A DNA stretch of 64,000 bases, taken from Bacillus methanolicus PB1 (GTDB lineage: Bacteria; Bacillota; Bacilli; Bacillales; Cytobacillaceae). The stretch is taken from positions 62,001 through 126,000 of the forward strand of contig NZ_AFEU01000003.1 of assembly GCF_000262755.1 (NCBI RefSeq), in the 5' to 3' direction. Every line of letters starts with the position of its first letter. The first letter of the stretch is position 1. Below, in pieces: positions 16,661 through 25,043 of the stretch. The notes below the pieces were generated by a model that saw only the letters and a list, made by a program, of their open reading frames with translations, had not been told where the DNA came from and did not search any database. The translations under genes and the position numbers were made by a program.

Positions 16661-18787
16661 TTATCCTTCCTTCCGGCCAAATTCGTGGAGGGGATTAGGA
16701 ACGATGGCATAAAAATAGTCCTTGCCTTCAGGTGCCAGGCGCATTTTTGTAAGTGCCTTGTGGTTTACTTTTGCCTGGTATAATGCCTCTTTGTCAATGC
16801 GAGCGTTTTTCGAATATGGAGGCAGGCTTTCCAATTGCTTGAAGACATTGTCGCAAATCCTATGAACCTCCTTCCACAACTCTTCTTCTTCCAAACCGAA
16901 TTGCTTACACACTTGAAGAATCAATTCACCGCAATGATTTTGGAAGACCGAATAAAATACCTTGTTATGCATTTCCGCAAGTTGGTCAGTCATCGTGATC
17001 GAACCAGGATAAAATTGCGCATCAATTAGATGTTGTTGAAGCCTTGCTTGATAAATTCTAGCCCCACCCCAGTCTCGGAATAACATTTGGACAGGGAGTC
17101 CCTCCTTAAATACCATCACACTGTTTTGCAAATGGCCCTCTAAACCAATTCCATATTTTACCATAAGAGTAAGGAATCCTGGAAGCGCAATTGATAAATA
17201 ATCCGAGAGAAACTGAAACGCTGCCTTGTGAAGCGACGTTTCTTTCCTTTCTTCTGCATACCTTTCTATCAACTCTTTTAGAACCGACTTTTCTGAAATG
17301 GGTGATTCGGCAAACAACGAACTGCAAACGACAGCTACTTCGTCCATCGCTATAAATGTTTCCACATTCTCCCGTAATACAGCGGACAGATTTCTGCTTT
17401 TTAGCTTATGAGCATGATCCTTACTCTCTTCTGTTTCTTTGACTTTGAAATTAAACCCTGCGCATTCGTAAATAGGTACAAATGTCTCTAGTAAGTTTTG
17501 TTCCCGTTGCATAACAGAACGAATAAGTCGACTGAAAACCGCTGCGTTATTTGTGGTATTGGCAGATATCGAACGAACAGTGGAAGTCATCTGACTGTTG
17601 ACAGCTACTTTAATAGCATATTTTGGAGTCTCTTCATTCTTAAGAGGTACCACTGTTCTAAACGAAGAGGTTGCACCACATGGCACCACTATACCTCGTA
17701 TGGGAGCGACGATTTTTTCCTTTATTTCTTGCTGATAGATATCTAATATAGCTTTTTCCAACTGCCAAGAATGCACCGGGACAAACACATAATCGTTCAT
17801 ATCAAGTCCGTATTCTGTAAACTCCTGTTCGGCTGCCTTTGGTAAATCGGGATATTCGTTGAAGAGAACGGCATTCGCATCCTTCTCATTTTCCTCTATG
17901 ACACCCCATTCCGCATAATCTTTACGTATTCCAACAAACTGAATATCCGTTACCCCGTCAAATTCGGGCGCATAACGAAATACATCCTCTGGTTCCATAC
18001 CTATTTTTGTTTTTGTACCAGGATGAAGATTATGTCCTTCTATGCACAATTGCTCGAAAAATAAACTGGAATCAAACTTACGATCTTGCCTCTTTTGGAA
18101 CAGAACCCAATCTATCAAATTAGTTATTCCTTGATCTGCAGCTTTTTGCCGAAGTTTCTTTTTCTTCCTGTTCCAATAAGTATATGAAAGCGCCAAATTT
18201 GCACTTCCATTTATCAGCTCCTCCTCCAACTTCATCCAGGAATTTTTCCCTTTTTCATTCCAAGCTTCTTCTTTATGACGCATCAGCTCGAGTAATTCAG
18301 CAGCGTGTTCAATCGTTTTGACTCCAGATCCAGAAATATGTAAAATTACCCCATCTACTTCTACTCGGTTAAACGCATACGTTCGGCTTACTGGAATGAC
18401 CAGACATTCCCACCCTGAAAGAGGATATAGCTTATAAACCTTACCGCTTATTATTTTATAAGCATTAAGTACACCAATCATCCTTTGCCAGTATTCATCT
18501 ATGGCCGGAACATTTAGAGCATAGATTGAACCAATGACATACAAATCAAGCGAATTCGAAGAAAGCCCCATGATATCTTCACGCAGCATGGAACCTGCCA
18601 AACGACGCAAAATACCTTGACGCCCTTTTGCAAGAGATAACACATATTCAGCTGCCATATGAGGTTGAGCACTTTTTAAAAAATTTAGAATCTTCATTTC
18701 ATCATTATACATATGTACCTGATGGAACGGGCTATATGCCTTATTGTGCACATCTTTTTCAAGAAGTTGAGTTATATTTGTACTCAT
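16661..18787 (-). CDS. IucA/IucC-family NIS siderophore synthetase
   Basis: 708 residues, slightly long for the family because of an N-terminal extension. NIS synthetases adenylate a carboxylate such as citrate and couple it to an amine or alcohol. Motifs: CIEGHNLHPGTKTKIG, VPVHSWQLEKAI, KVAVNSQMTSTVRSIS (nucleotide binding), LPGFLTLMVKYGIGLEGHLQNS and the FRDWGGARI segment, then the FhuF-like C-terminal region HNKVFYSVFQNHCGELI. Its ATG overlaps the stop of the upstream synthetase by four bases. Which carboxylate and amine it joins cannot be read from the sequence. Confidence 0.93.
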   Translation of the reverse strand: MSTNITQLLEKDVHNKAYSPFHQVHMYNDEMKILNFLKSAQPHMAAEYVLSLAKGRQGILRRLAGSMLREDIMGLSSNSLDLYVIGSIYALNVPAIDEYWQRMIGVLNAYKIISGKVYKLYPLSGWECLVIPVSRTYAFNRVEVDGVILHISGSGVKTIEHAAELLELMRHKEEAWNEKGKNSWMKLEEELINGSANLALSYTYWNRKKKKLRQKAADQGITNLIDWVLFQKRQDRKFDSSLFFEQLCIEGHNLHPGTKTKIGMEPEDVFRYAPEFDGVTDIQFVGIRKDYAEWGVIEENEKDANAVLFNEYPDLPKAAEQEFTEYGLDMNDYVFVPVHSWQLEKAILDIYQQEIKEKIVAPIRGIVVPCGATSSFRTVVPLKNEETPKYAIKVAVNSQMTSTVRSISANTTNNAAVFSRLIRSVMQREQNLLETFVPIYECAGFNFKVKETEESKDHAHKLKSRNLSAVLRENVETFIAMDEVAVVCSSLFAESPISEKSVLKELIERYAEERKETSLHKAAFQFLSDYLSIALPGFLTLMVKYGIGLEGHLQNSVMVFKEGLPVQMLFRDWGGARIYQARLQQHLIDAQFYPGSITMTDQLAEMHNKVFYSVFQNHCGELILQVCKQFGLEEEELWKEVHRICDNVFKQLESLPPYSKNARIDKEALYQAKVNHKALTKMRLAPEGKDYFYAIVPNPLHEFGRKEG

Positions 18788-20783
18788 AATGCAGTCTCAC
18801 CTTTCCATCCATGCATAGGATTAGGAACTTTTGTAAATGGATAAAATGTAATATCCCCCCGCAGCCTCATAGTGGTTAGGGCCTTTAAATCAATCATAGG
18901 CTGAAAAAGAGCTTGCTCGTCTGCCTCAGCCTGTTCTGCAATGTTAGGATCTTTCTTTAGTTCTGTAAAAACGGCCTTACATGCTGCAACAATCTGCTTC
19001 CATAGATCCTCCTCATCAATTCCGAGAGCTCTAACAACGCATGTGATCAATTCAGCAAAATGGTTTTGGAAAACAGAATACGAGATTATATTTCGCAATT
19101 GTTCTACTTTTTCGGTTACGATTGATGATCCAGGGTAAAACTCTGCTTGAAATCCTTCTTCTTTAATCTTTGTGGTAAAATCCGTATACCACCGAAGTCT
19201 CTTAAAAGAATGCGTACCAGTTCTCCATTACGAAATACAGAAACACTATTTTGCATATGACCTTCTAAACTAATTCCATACCGCACCATCAAAGTTAAAA
19301 ATCCCGGTAACGACGTTTGAGCATATTTATGGATAAATAAAGAGGCAGCCTCTTTTAGACTTGATAAATGATAATAACTGGCTAACTCCTCTATCAATTC
19401 AATAGCAATAGGCTTGCCGCTAATCGGTGAATCTGCTAAAAGAGCAGCAGCGGCCATCGGTATTTCTCTTTCATTTTTAACATGATTCTCAGGGTTTTCT
19501 CGTAAAATAGAGGCCAGGTTAGCTTGTAGTGTCCAACGCTCATCTTCCGATATGTTTTGATTAATTGGTTGAAAATAAATACCTGCTCGTTCTTGGAGTA
19601 CAACAAAACGTCCGCCAAATTGATTTTCTTTTTCTTGAATACTGGTCAGTATTTTTGAAAGAATGGGCCCATTCTCCACGGAATTAGGTGACACAGTACG
19701 TATAGCACTGGTTGTTTGCACATTTACCGCTGTTTTTATATGATGCTTTTTCTGCCCTCTGTTTTGAATAGGGGCTAACGAGCGAAAAGAAACCAGTGAT
19801 TGTGTTGGAATACGAAAGTCGGAAATCAGTATGATTTTCTTTTGTTCGATCTCTTCTTTGTACAGAGTGCCTAAAGTATGATCCAACTGCCAAGGATGAA
19901 TGGGAATTAACTCAAACTGGGCAGGATTTAGCCCCGAATCATGCAGGATTTTTTCAACTGTTGATTTTAAACCTTCATACTCTTGGTACAACCAAGTGGT
20001 CACAGTATGGGCATCAACAGAGGTTGTTTGACAATAGTCTTGAGAGACTGCTGCCAGAGCTACATCCGGTGTCGCCCCCCATTCTGGTGAATACTGAATC
20101 ACTTCCTCTACATCTAGTCCAAACTTTGTCTTGGCTCCAGGATGCAGGGGATGGCCCTCAACGACCCATTGTTCAAAGAAAGCAAGTGGACTAAAGTTCT
20201 TTTTGTCCTTACTCTGTTTGACCACCCATTCTAAGGAAGTCTGGATATTTTCTAACTTAGCTAAAGTAATTAACTCATCTTTTCTCTGAGCCGCACCTGT
20301 CAATGCTAAAGTCAGGTTAGCCACCCCATTTTGGATTTCCAGTTTAAATCGCTGAAATTGCATTTCCGTGGCCTCTTCTAACAATCCTTCTTGCCTTAAT
20401 AACTCTAGAAGTTCAACAGGATGAGTTATTATTTTAGAAGGTTCGGGACTGCAAATCACTATATCCCCTTCGATATCAAATCTTCCAAGTGAATGCCTCT
20501 TTTTGATTTCAGCCTGAAGTTGTATTCCACTGGGTAGGTTGACGCTAATCGTTGTTCTAGGTCCTTCCAGCCACGAAACCATTTCTTCGTTAATAATCCT
20601 TTCTCGTATGAGTGCCTGAAATAAGCGTTGAAAAATCCCCTTTCTTCCTGCCTGTAGATTCATTAGGTATACTGATTCCAATTCAGGTTTTTGATTCCTA
20701 ATATACCCTAGAGTTTTCGATTCTTCCTCATCTAAAAACTGTCCTTGTACCATTCTTGTATTTTCGGTAAGTATAACGCTCAT
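18784..20783 (-). pseudogene. IucA/IucC-family NIS synthetase interrupted by a frameshift
   Basis: The first 1.6 kb encode a normal synthetase (EGHPLHPGAKTKFG, IPIHPWQLDHTL, KTAVNVQTTSAIRTVS, VRYGISLEGHMQNS, FGGIRI). Near 19155-19175, in an A/G-rich run, the frame is lost. Frame one ends at 19116, while the other frame carries on at KEEGFQAEFYPGSS and through LRNIISYSVFQNHFAELI to the normal C-terminus at 18784. One base is missing relative to an intact gene, and the run is not a classic slippery heptamer. It is either a true lesion, which would disable the pathway, or a consensus error. First gene of the operon, behind the Fur-box promoter. Confidence 0.88.
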
Positions 20784-20834
20784 GTCGCATCACCCTTTCC
20801 TAACAATTTTGATGTTGATTAAAAATATTGCAAT

Positions 20835-20896
20835 GATAATGATAATTATTATCAACTATGCCTCTTATCTTAAATGATAATGATTCCCATTGTCAA
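20835..20896 (-). promoter_or_regulatory. Fur-regulated promoter of the siderophore operon (two Fur boxes)
   Basis: Minus-strand -35 TTGACA (20891-20896) and -10 TAAGAT (20867-20872), spacing 18. A 19-mer at 20835-20853 matches the Fur consensus GATAATGATAATCATTATC at 18 of 19 positions. A second at 20876-20894 matches at 15 of 19 and overlaps the -35. Iron-loaded Fur would block both polymerase binding and the start region, so expression under iron starvation is strongly predicted. Confidence 0.88.
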
Positions 20897-20910
20897 ATAA
20901 CTTTAGTCCT

Positions 20911-21009
20911 AAAACTAATGTCGCATCCATGTAGGATGCGACATCAGCATGTGCGTATCTAAATAGATTTGCCAAAAATTTCAATCCACGCATCCATGTA
21001 GGATGCGAC
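20911..21009 (-). CRISPR. two-repeat, one-spacer CRISPR remnant, type I-C-like repeat
   Basis: On the minus strand the repeat at 20978-21009 is 32 bp. It starts GTCGCATCC, has a ~7-bp internal palindrome and ends GCGTGGATTGAAAT, the hallmark 3' end of type I-C repeats. A 35-bp spacer (20943-20977) follows, then a second repeat (20911-20942) whose first 20 bases are identical and whose 3' end has diverged, as is usual for the terminal repeat of an array. No cas gene is in the window. It looks like the worn-down end of an array or an orphan mini-array. Confidence 0.8.
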
Positions 21010-21065
21010 AGCGATTTTTGATTGAAATAACTGTCAACTGACGTTATTTCAATCAAAAATTCGCT
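21010..21065. repeat. long perfect inverted repeat abutting the CRISPR repeat
   Basis: Left arm 21010-21031 (AGCG..ATTTTTGATTGAAATAAC) and right arm 21043-21065 are complementary over about 22 bases with one bulged base, around an 11-base loop. The arm contains GATTGAAAT, the same nine bases as the 3' end of the adjacent CRISPR repeat. It lies on the leader side of that repeat. Confidence 0.75.
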
Positions 21066-21210
21066 ATTTTCTTTATTAGGAATAAAGAACTTTATTAAAA
21101 AAATACAAAATTTTAGAAAAAATTTGTTGATCTCTTTCGCGGATATGCGCAATAAAAATTCATTTTAGTTGAAACACAACGTCCATCCTTAATTTTTACT
21201 TAGTCCATCA

Positions 21211-21675
21211 TTAGACAATATCACCGAGATACGTAGGAACGGGTTTTTTATTTAGATAGTCTATAATATATCCGATCATCGCTTTTGGATAAAAATTGTA
21301 TTGAACTAGGTTATTTAACGGAAGCCATTCTACTTCAATTTGTCCTTCATCAGGATTTATTTCGGTTTTTATTTCTTGTTGAGGATCTTTTAAATGACAA
21401 AAAAATACATAATCTACCTGATGAATCATACCATCATATTGAGCAAAATCATGATTTTTTCCAATATACTCGCGTACAAAGAGCATGTCTCCTACCTCGA
21501 TTTCTGCTCCTATCTCCTCCAAACACTCACGCTGAACAGTATCCCGAAGATTTTCCCCGTACTCTTGACCTCCACCTGGCAAGAAATAACACTCCCCATA
21601 AGGTTCCTTTACTTTAACAACCAAAACATTATTATTTTTAATAAGTACAGCTCTTGCAGAGTTTCTAACTAACAT
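21211..21675 (-). CDS. Nudix hydrolase
   Basis: 154 residues. The Nudix box G-x5-E-x7-RE-x2-EE-x-G is complete as GGQEYGENLRDTVQRECLEE followed by IGAE, placed after a typical RNSARAVLIKNNNVLVVK strand. Such enzymes cleave nucleoside diphosphates linked to another moiety, but specificity is not readable from the box. A GGGGAG ribosome-binding site precedes the ATG. It appears to be a single gene upstream of the siderophore promoter and not part of that operon. Confidence 0.92.
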   Translation of the reverse strand: MLVRNSARAVLIKNNNVLVVKVKEPYGECYFLPGGGQEYGENLRDTVQRECLEEIGAEIEVGDMLFVREYIGKNHDFAQYDGMIHQVDYVFFCHLKDPQQEIKTEINPDEGQIEVEWLPLNNLVQYNFYPKAMIGYIIDYLNKKPVPTYLGDIV

Positions 21676-21972
21676 TTTCCTCTCCCCTTATAAAGGCTAT
21701 AAAATCACTGTGATTTAGTTGCAAATATTAAAAATCTAGTTTACATAATGTTTCTTTCGGAATTTTTCGAACAACAAAACTCCTTGGTGATTAAGGGGTT
21801 TCAGCTTACAATCATCTATCTGTAGGATAATTAATGGCGATTAACCAAGTGTTTTTATAAGCTTCAATGTATTTTCCTAAACATGTTAGTCTCATAATTA
21901 TAATTATTTTATTAATGAAAACTATTCCAATAGTATCACGTTTTTGTTGTTATTCATTAAGATGCCTGTCTA

Positions 21973-22121
21973 CTAAAACCACTCCATATGCATTCCTTTT
22001 AAAAACATTCTTGTAATTGGAAATCCAGAACTCTCCCCTATAACCGAATCAATTCCACAATGAGGACAAACGGCTGTGTCTTCATCATCCCACCACTCCG
22101 TAATTTCAGCAGGACTAAAAA
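21973..22121 (-). pseudogene. C-terminal half of a small zinc-finger-like protein split by an IS
   Basis: Minus-strand reading after the IS end gives IFSPAEITEWWDDED, then TAVCPHCGIDSVIGESSGFP and ...MHMEWF-stop. This matches the second half of a small conserved family with CGCFYC ... CPxCGIDSVIG motifs. The missing first half lies at 27448-27547 next to the other IS copy, on the opposite strand. Three T bases are shared by both halves at the breakpoint, the size expected for an IS3-family target duplication. Confidence 0.85.
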
Positions 22122-22252
22122 TATGGTGGACCCCATCATCAAGACATTAATTTTATTTTTTTAAGGTGGGGCAGAAACCAAAAAGGATATCTGCATTCTA
22201 GAGCTTGGGGTGCTCATTGAGGCCAATAAAGTGGGAGTACACATTTTTTTGG

Positions 22253-22380
22253 AGTGATTCATCCTGCTTTTATTTTTCCTTCTCAGGGGAGGTTCTGTCA
22301 AGGGCGAGCGAAGCGAGGGCTCTGCCGAATCCTTGACAGGTTCTCCCGTGAGAAGGATCCTCTATAAAGGATGAATCACT
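22253..22380. repeat. long nested hairpin inside IS copy 1
   Basis: Outer arms AGTGATTCATCCT / AGGATGAATCACT and inner arms CCTTCTC..GGTTCTGTCAAGG / CCTTGACAGGTTCTC..GAGAAGG pair around a GCGAGCGAAGCGAGG centre. It lies immediately after the orfB stop and could act as a terminator or protect the element from outside transcription. Confidence 0.8.
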
Positions 22381-23182
22381 CACAGGCCATAAACAGAGGC
22401 AGGTGGTTTATAGCCTAATGATTGATGAGGGCGTTCATGGTTATAGAAATGGAGATAGTTATTGATCTCTTTTCTTGCTTCTCTTGGACTCTCGTATTCC
22501 TTCAAGTAGACCTCTTCATATTTAATCGTCCGCCACAATCGCTCGGTAATGATATTGTCAAGAGCCCGACCTTTGCCGTCCATACTGATTTGAACTTTCT
22601 TATCCAGTACCAGCTCGGTATATTTCGGGCTGGTGAAGTGGCTACCCTGATCACTGTTTATAATCTCAGGTTGAGCGTGCGACAGCGCCCGTTTGACGGC
22701 TTCAAGGACAAAATCGATTTCCAGCGTCTGATCCAGCTCCCAACTAACGACGTAACGGGAATACCAGTCAATAATGGCGACGAGATACATCCAACCGCGT
22801 TGAAGCCGGATGTAAGTGATATCAATCCCCCATACCTGGTTGGGGTGAGTGATGTCGAGATTCTAAGAAGATAGGGATAAATCCGGTGTTCCAGGTTGCG
22901 CTTACTAAGGTTGGGGCCAGGTGAAATCCCGGCAATCCCCATCTCCCTCATATGGCGCTGAACGGCCTTTCGGTTAATGTGTAACCCGTTTTCATTCAGA
23001 ACGGCCGTGATCCGCCGGGAGCCAAAAAACGGATATTTGGTGTAAATTTCATCAATTCGGTGCTTGATGAACACTTCTTCAGGAGAAGGCTCCACAGGCT
23101 TATAATACAAGCTGGACCGATTGAGTCCGAGCAATTCAGCCTGGGTGGCAATAGGGAGTTCTGCATCGTCCCAATCAATCAT
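22380..23182 (-). pseudogene. IS3-family OrfB transposase (rve/DDE), frameshifted, copy 1
   Basis: The N-terminal part reads MIDWDDAELPIATQAELLGL and then HINRKAVQRHMREMGIAG up to IYPYLLR. There the frame is lost because one A is missing in the run at about 22862-22866. The catalytic part resumes in another frame as LDITHPNQVWGIDITYI, WYSRYVVSWEL, INSDQGSHFTS and the ERLWRTIKYEEVYL segment, so the D-D-E residues are present but not in one frame. As written, no full transposase is made from this copy. Confidence 0.88.
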
Positions 23183-23198
23183 GTCAATACGTTCTGCC

Positions 23199-23492
23199 CT
23201 ACTCCTTAAGGCCAGATTTTTTTTTAAGCCACGACAATTGCGTGGTTAAACGACCGACTTCGGCATAAAGGTTTTCAATTTGTTGTTCATAGTCAGCCTT
23301 CATTTGATCTACTTTCTTATTTTCTTTCGCAAACAACTGGGGCATTTGTTCAAGAAACGCATTCCTCCATTGCCGAATCTGATTCACATGGATTCCATGA
23401 GAGGAAGCAATTTCACTCATAGTTTTTTCTTCTTTTAGGACCTCTAGCACGATCTGGGATTTAAACTCTGGTGTATATCGTTTTCTTTTCAT
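23199..23492 (-). CDS. IS3-family OrfA (transposase helix-turn-helix subunit), copy 1
   Basis: 97 residues: MKRKRYTPEFKSQIVLEVLK, a helix-turn-helix (MSEIASSHGIHVNQIRQWRN) and a coiled-coil tail (QQIENLYAEVGRLTTQLSWL) typical of OrfA of this family. It binds the element's ends. It is identical in protein sequence to copy 2 and intact. It ends in a run of nine A, and orfB lies in a different frame. Confidence 0.93.
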   Translation of the reverse strand: MKRKRYTPEFKSQIVLEVLKEEKTMSEIASSHGIHVNQIRQWRNAFLEQMPQLFAKENKKVDQMKADYEQQIENLYAEVGRLTTQLSWLKKKSGLKE

Positions 23493-23592
23493 AAACCTAC
23501 TTTAACATCTCCTCATTTCGTGTCTAGTTTTATGGGTCCATTATATTAAGTCACTATATACCCGTGTTGTATTAATATTCGTTGGAATCGTC

Positions 23593-24888
23593 ATGTTGAG
23601 TCTGTTCATTGCAGATTTTGTTACTTCCCTGCTGTATCAAGAAAGAATTACAAATTTGGTAGAAGAAATTCTGATTACGAATGGCAAAAAATTTATCCAA
23701 ACCTATAAGTCTGTACCTTCAGCTAATTTGATACCATTTATGCAAAACTTCTCAGGCCTTTCCGGTAACCTTCTCCAACTTTATAATAAGGATGGCAAGC
23801 CCCTCCTTGATGAAAAAAATGGGGAAATACAGGTTGATCCTATATATATTAAGACCGTGCTTGCCGGTGATATCGCTCGAGATATCGATATAAGGGAGCC
23901 TTACCCTCCTATAATCGGACTTCCATTTCAGGTTGACGGGGAGCCTTACGCTTTATTTCTAACGGTGGAGAAGAATAGTATCGAGGAAGAAATCATGAAC
24001 TCCATTCATATCATGTACATCATTATTTTGTTTTTCGGCAGTTTTCTGATTTTAGTTGCTGCACGCCATTTCGTAAACCCGATTCTTCGATTGACGAATG
24101 CAACCAAGAATATGGCGAAAGGAAAATTCGATTTTGAGCTTCATACGAAACGCAAGGATGAAATTGGTCTTTTAACCGTTAGCTTTAATGAAATGGCGAA
24201 AGAGCTGGCTAAGCTGGATCGAATGCGGCAAGATTTCGTTTCTAACGTCTCACATGAAATTCAATCACCTTTAACCTCCATTTCAGGATTTACGAAGGCG
24301 TTAAAACAGAAGAAAATGAGTGAGGAAAGCCGCCTCCATTATTTGACCATCATTGAGGAAGAGAGCGAGAGGTTATCGCGATTAAGTGAAAATTTGCTGC
24401 TGCTATCCTATTTACAACAAGAGACACATCCGTTGAAGATTAGCAGTTATCGACTGGATGAACAAATACGGAAAGTCGTCATAGCGTTGGAGCCTCAATG
24501 GGCCGCGAAAGAAATTGAAATTGACCTTAAGCTTGATGCAATAACCATTCAAGCGGATGAAGACCAACTCAATCAGGTATGGACCAATTTACTGAGTAAT
24601 AGTATCAAATTCACCCCTGCGCACGGAAAGATTCATATAAAGGAAGCGGTAAAAGAAGATCAGAATGTCGTCTCCATAACAAATAATGGTCCGGGGATTT
24701 CGGAAGAAGAGCAGGACGACATTTTTAAGCCATTTTATAAAGTTGACAAATCTCGAAACAGTACTGTGAAGGGAAACGGACTCGGTTTATCGATCGTAAA
24801 AAAAATTGTAGATTTTCATAATGGCAATATCCAAGTATCCGGACGCCTCGGGGAAGGTGCAACTTTTACTGTTCAACTGCCAAAGTGA
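23593..24888 (+). CDS. sensor histidine kinase, 5' end removed by the IS
   Basis: 431 residues from ATG 23593, but the same frame is open and meaningful up to the IS end (KSLYTRVVLIFVGIV), so the real start was lost and 23593 falls inside the first membrane helix. An extracellular sensor (~20-135), a second membrane helix (MYIIILFFGSFLILVAARHF), HAMP (PILRLTNATKNMAKGKF), HisKA with the phospho-acceptor H in FVSNVSHEIQSPLTS, and a full HATPase domain (WTNLLSNSIKFTP, NNGPGISEEEQ, GNGLGLSIVKKI) follow. No response regulator is adjacent; it was probably on the far side of the IS before the inversion. Whether any protein is made is doubtful. Confidence 0.85.
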   Translation: MLSLFIADFVTSLLYQERITNLVEEILITNGKKFIQTYKSVPSANLIPFMQNFSGLSGNLLQLYNKDGKPLLDEKNGEIQVDPIYIKTVLAGDIARDIDIREPYPPIIGLPFQVDGEPYALFLTVEKNSIEEEIMNSIHIMYIIILFFGSFLILVAARHFVNPILRLTNATKNMAKGKFDFELHTKRKDEIGLLTVSFNEMAKELAKLDRMRQDFVSNVSHEIQSPLTSISGFTKALKQKKMSEESRLHYLTIIEEESERLSRLSENLLLLSYLQQETHPLKISSYRLDEQIRKVVIALEPQWAAKEIEIDLKLDAITIQADEDQLNQVWTNLLSNSIKFTPAHGKIHIKEAVKEDQNVVSITNNGPGISEEEQDDIFKPFYKVDKSRNSTVKGNGLGLSIVKKIVDFHNGNIQVSGRLGEGATFTVQLPK

Positions 24889-24921
24889 TGGAAGCTGCAA
24901 TATAAAGAATCTATTTAAATT

Positions 24922-24945
24922 CCGCCACTAGGCGGTTTTTTTATT
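24922..24945 (+). terminator. terminator after the histidine kinase gene
   Basis: CCGCC / GGCGG stem with a four-base loop followed by TTTTTTTATTTTTTT. Confidence 0.85.
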
Positions 24946-25043
24946 TTTTTTCAATTATTTGTTCCGTTCATATTGAGTTCAAAAAGCAGGTTTATATTAT
25001 ACCTGTGGCAAAGAAATCAGAATTTTTTTAGGAGGAAAAATGT

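Larger units (their letters stand above)
22122..23545 (-). mobile_element. IS3-family insertion sequence, copy 1 (minus orientation)
   Basis: About 1424 bp, nearly identical to copy 2. Ends are imperfect inverted repeats (TATAATGGACCC and TATGGTGGACCCC). It carries orfA, a frameshifted orfB, and a long hairpin after orfB. Its left end disrupts the small zinc-finger-like gene. Its right end has removed the start of a histidine kinase gene. Confidence 0.92.

Noticed and set aside
19100-19180. Programmed -1 ribosomal frameshifting in the siderophore synthetase
   Set aside because: The site GATTAAAGAAG is not an X-XXY-YYZ heptamer, and other IucA/IucC enzymes are not made this way.
22422-22874. 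Plus-strand 150-residue frame inside the IS (also at 28219-28671)
   Set aside because: Antisense to the orfB catalytic region; no family features.
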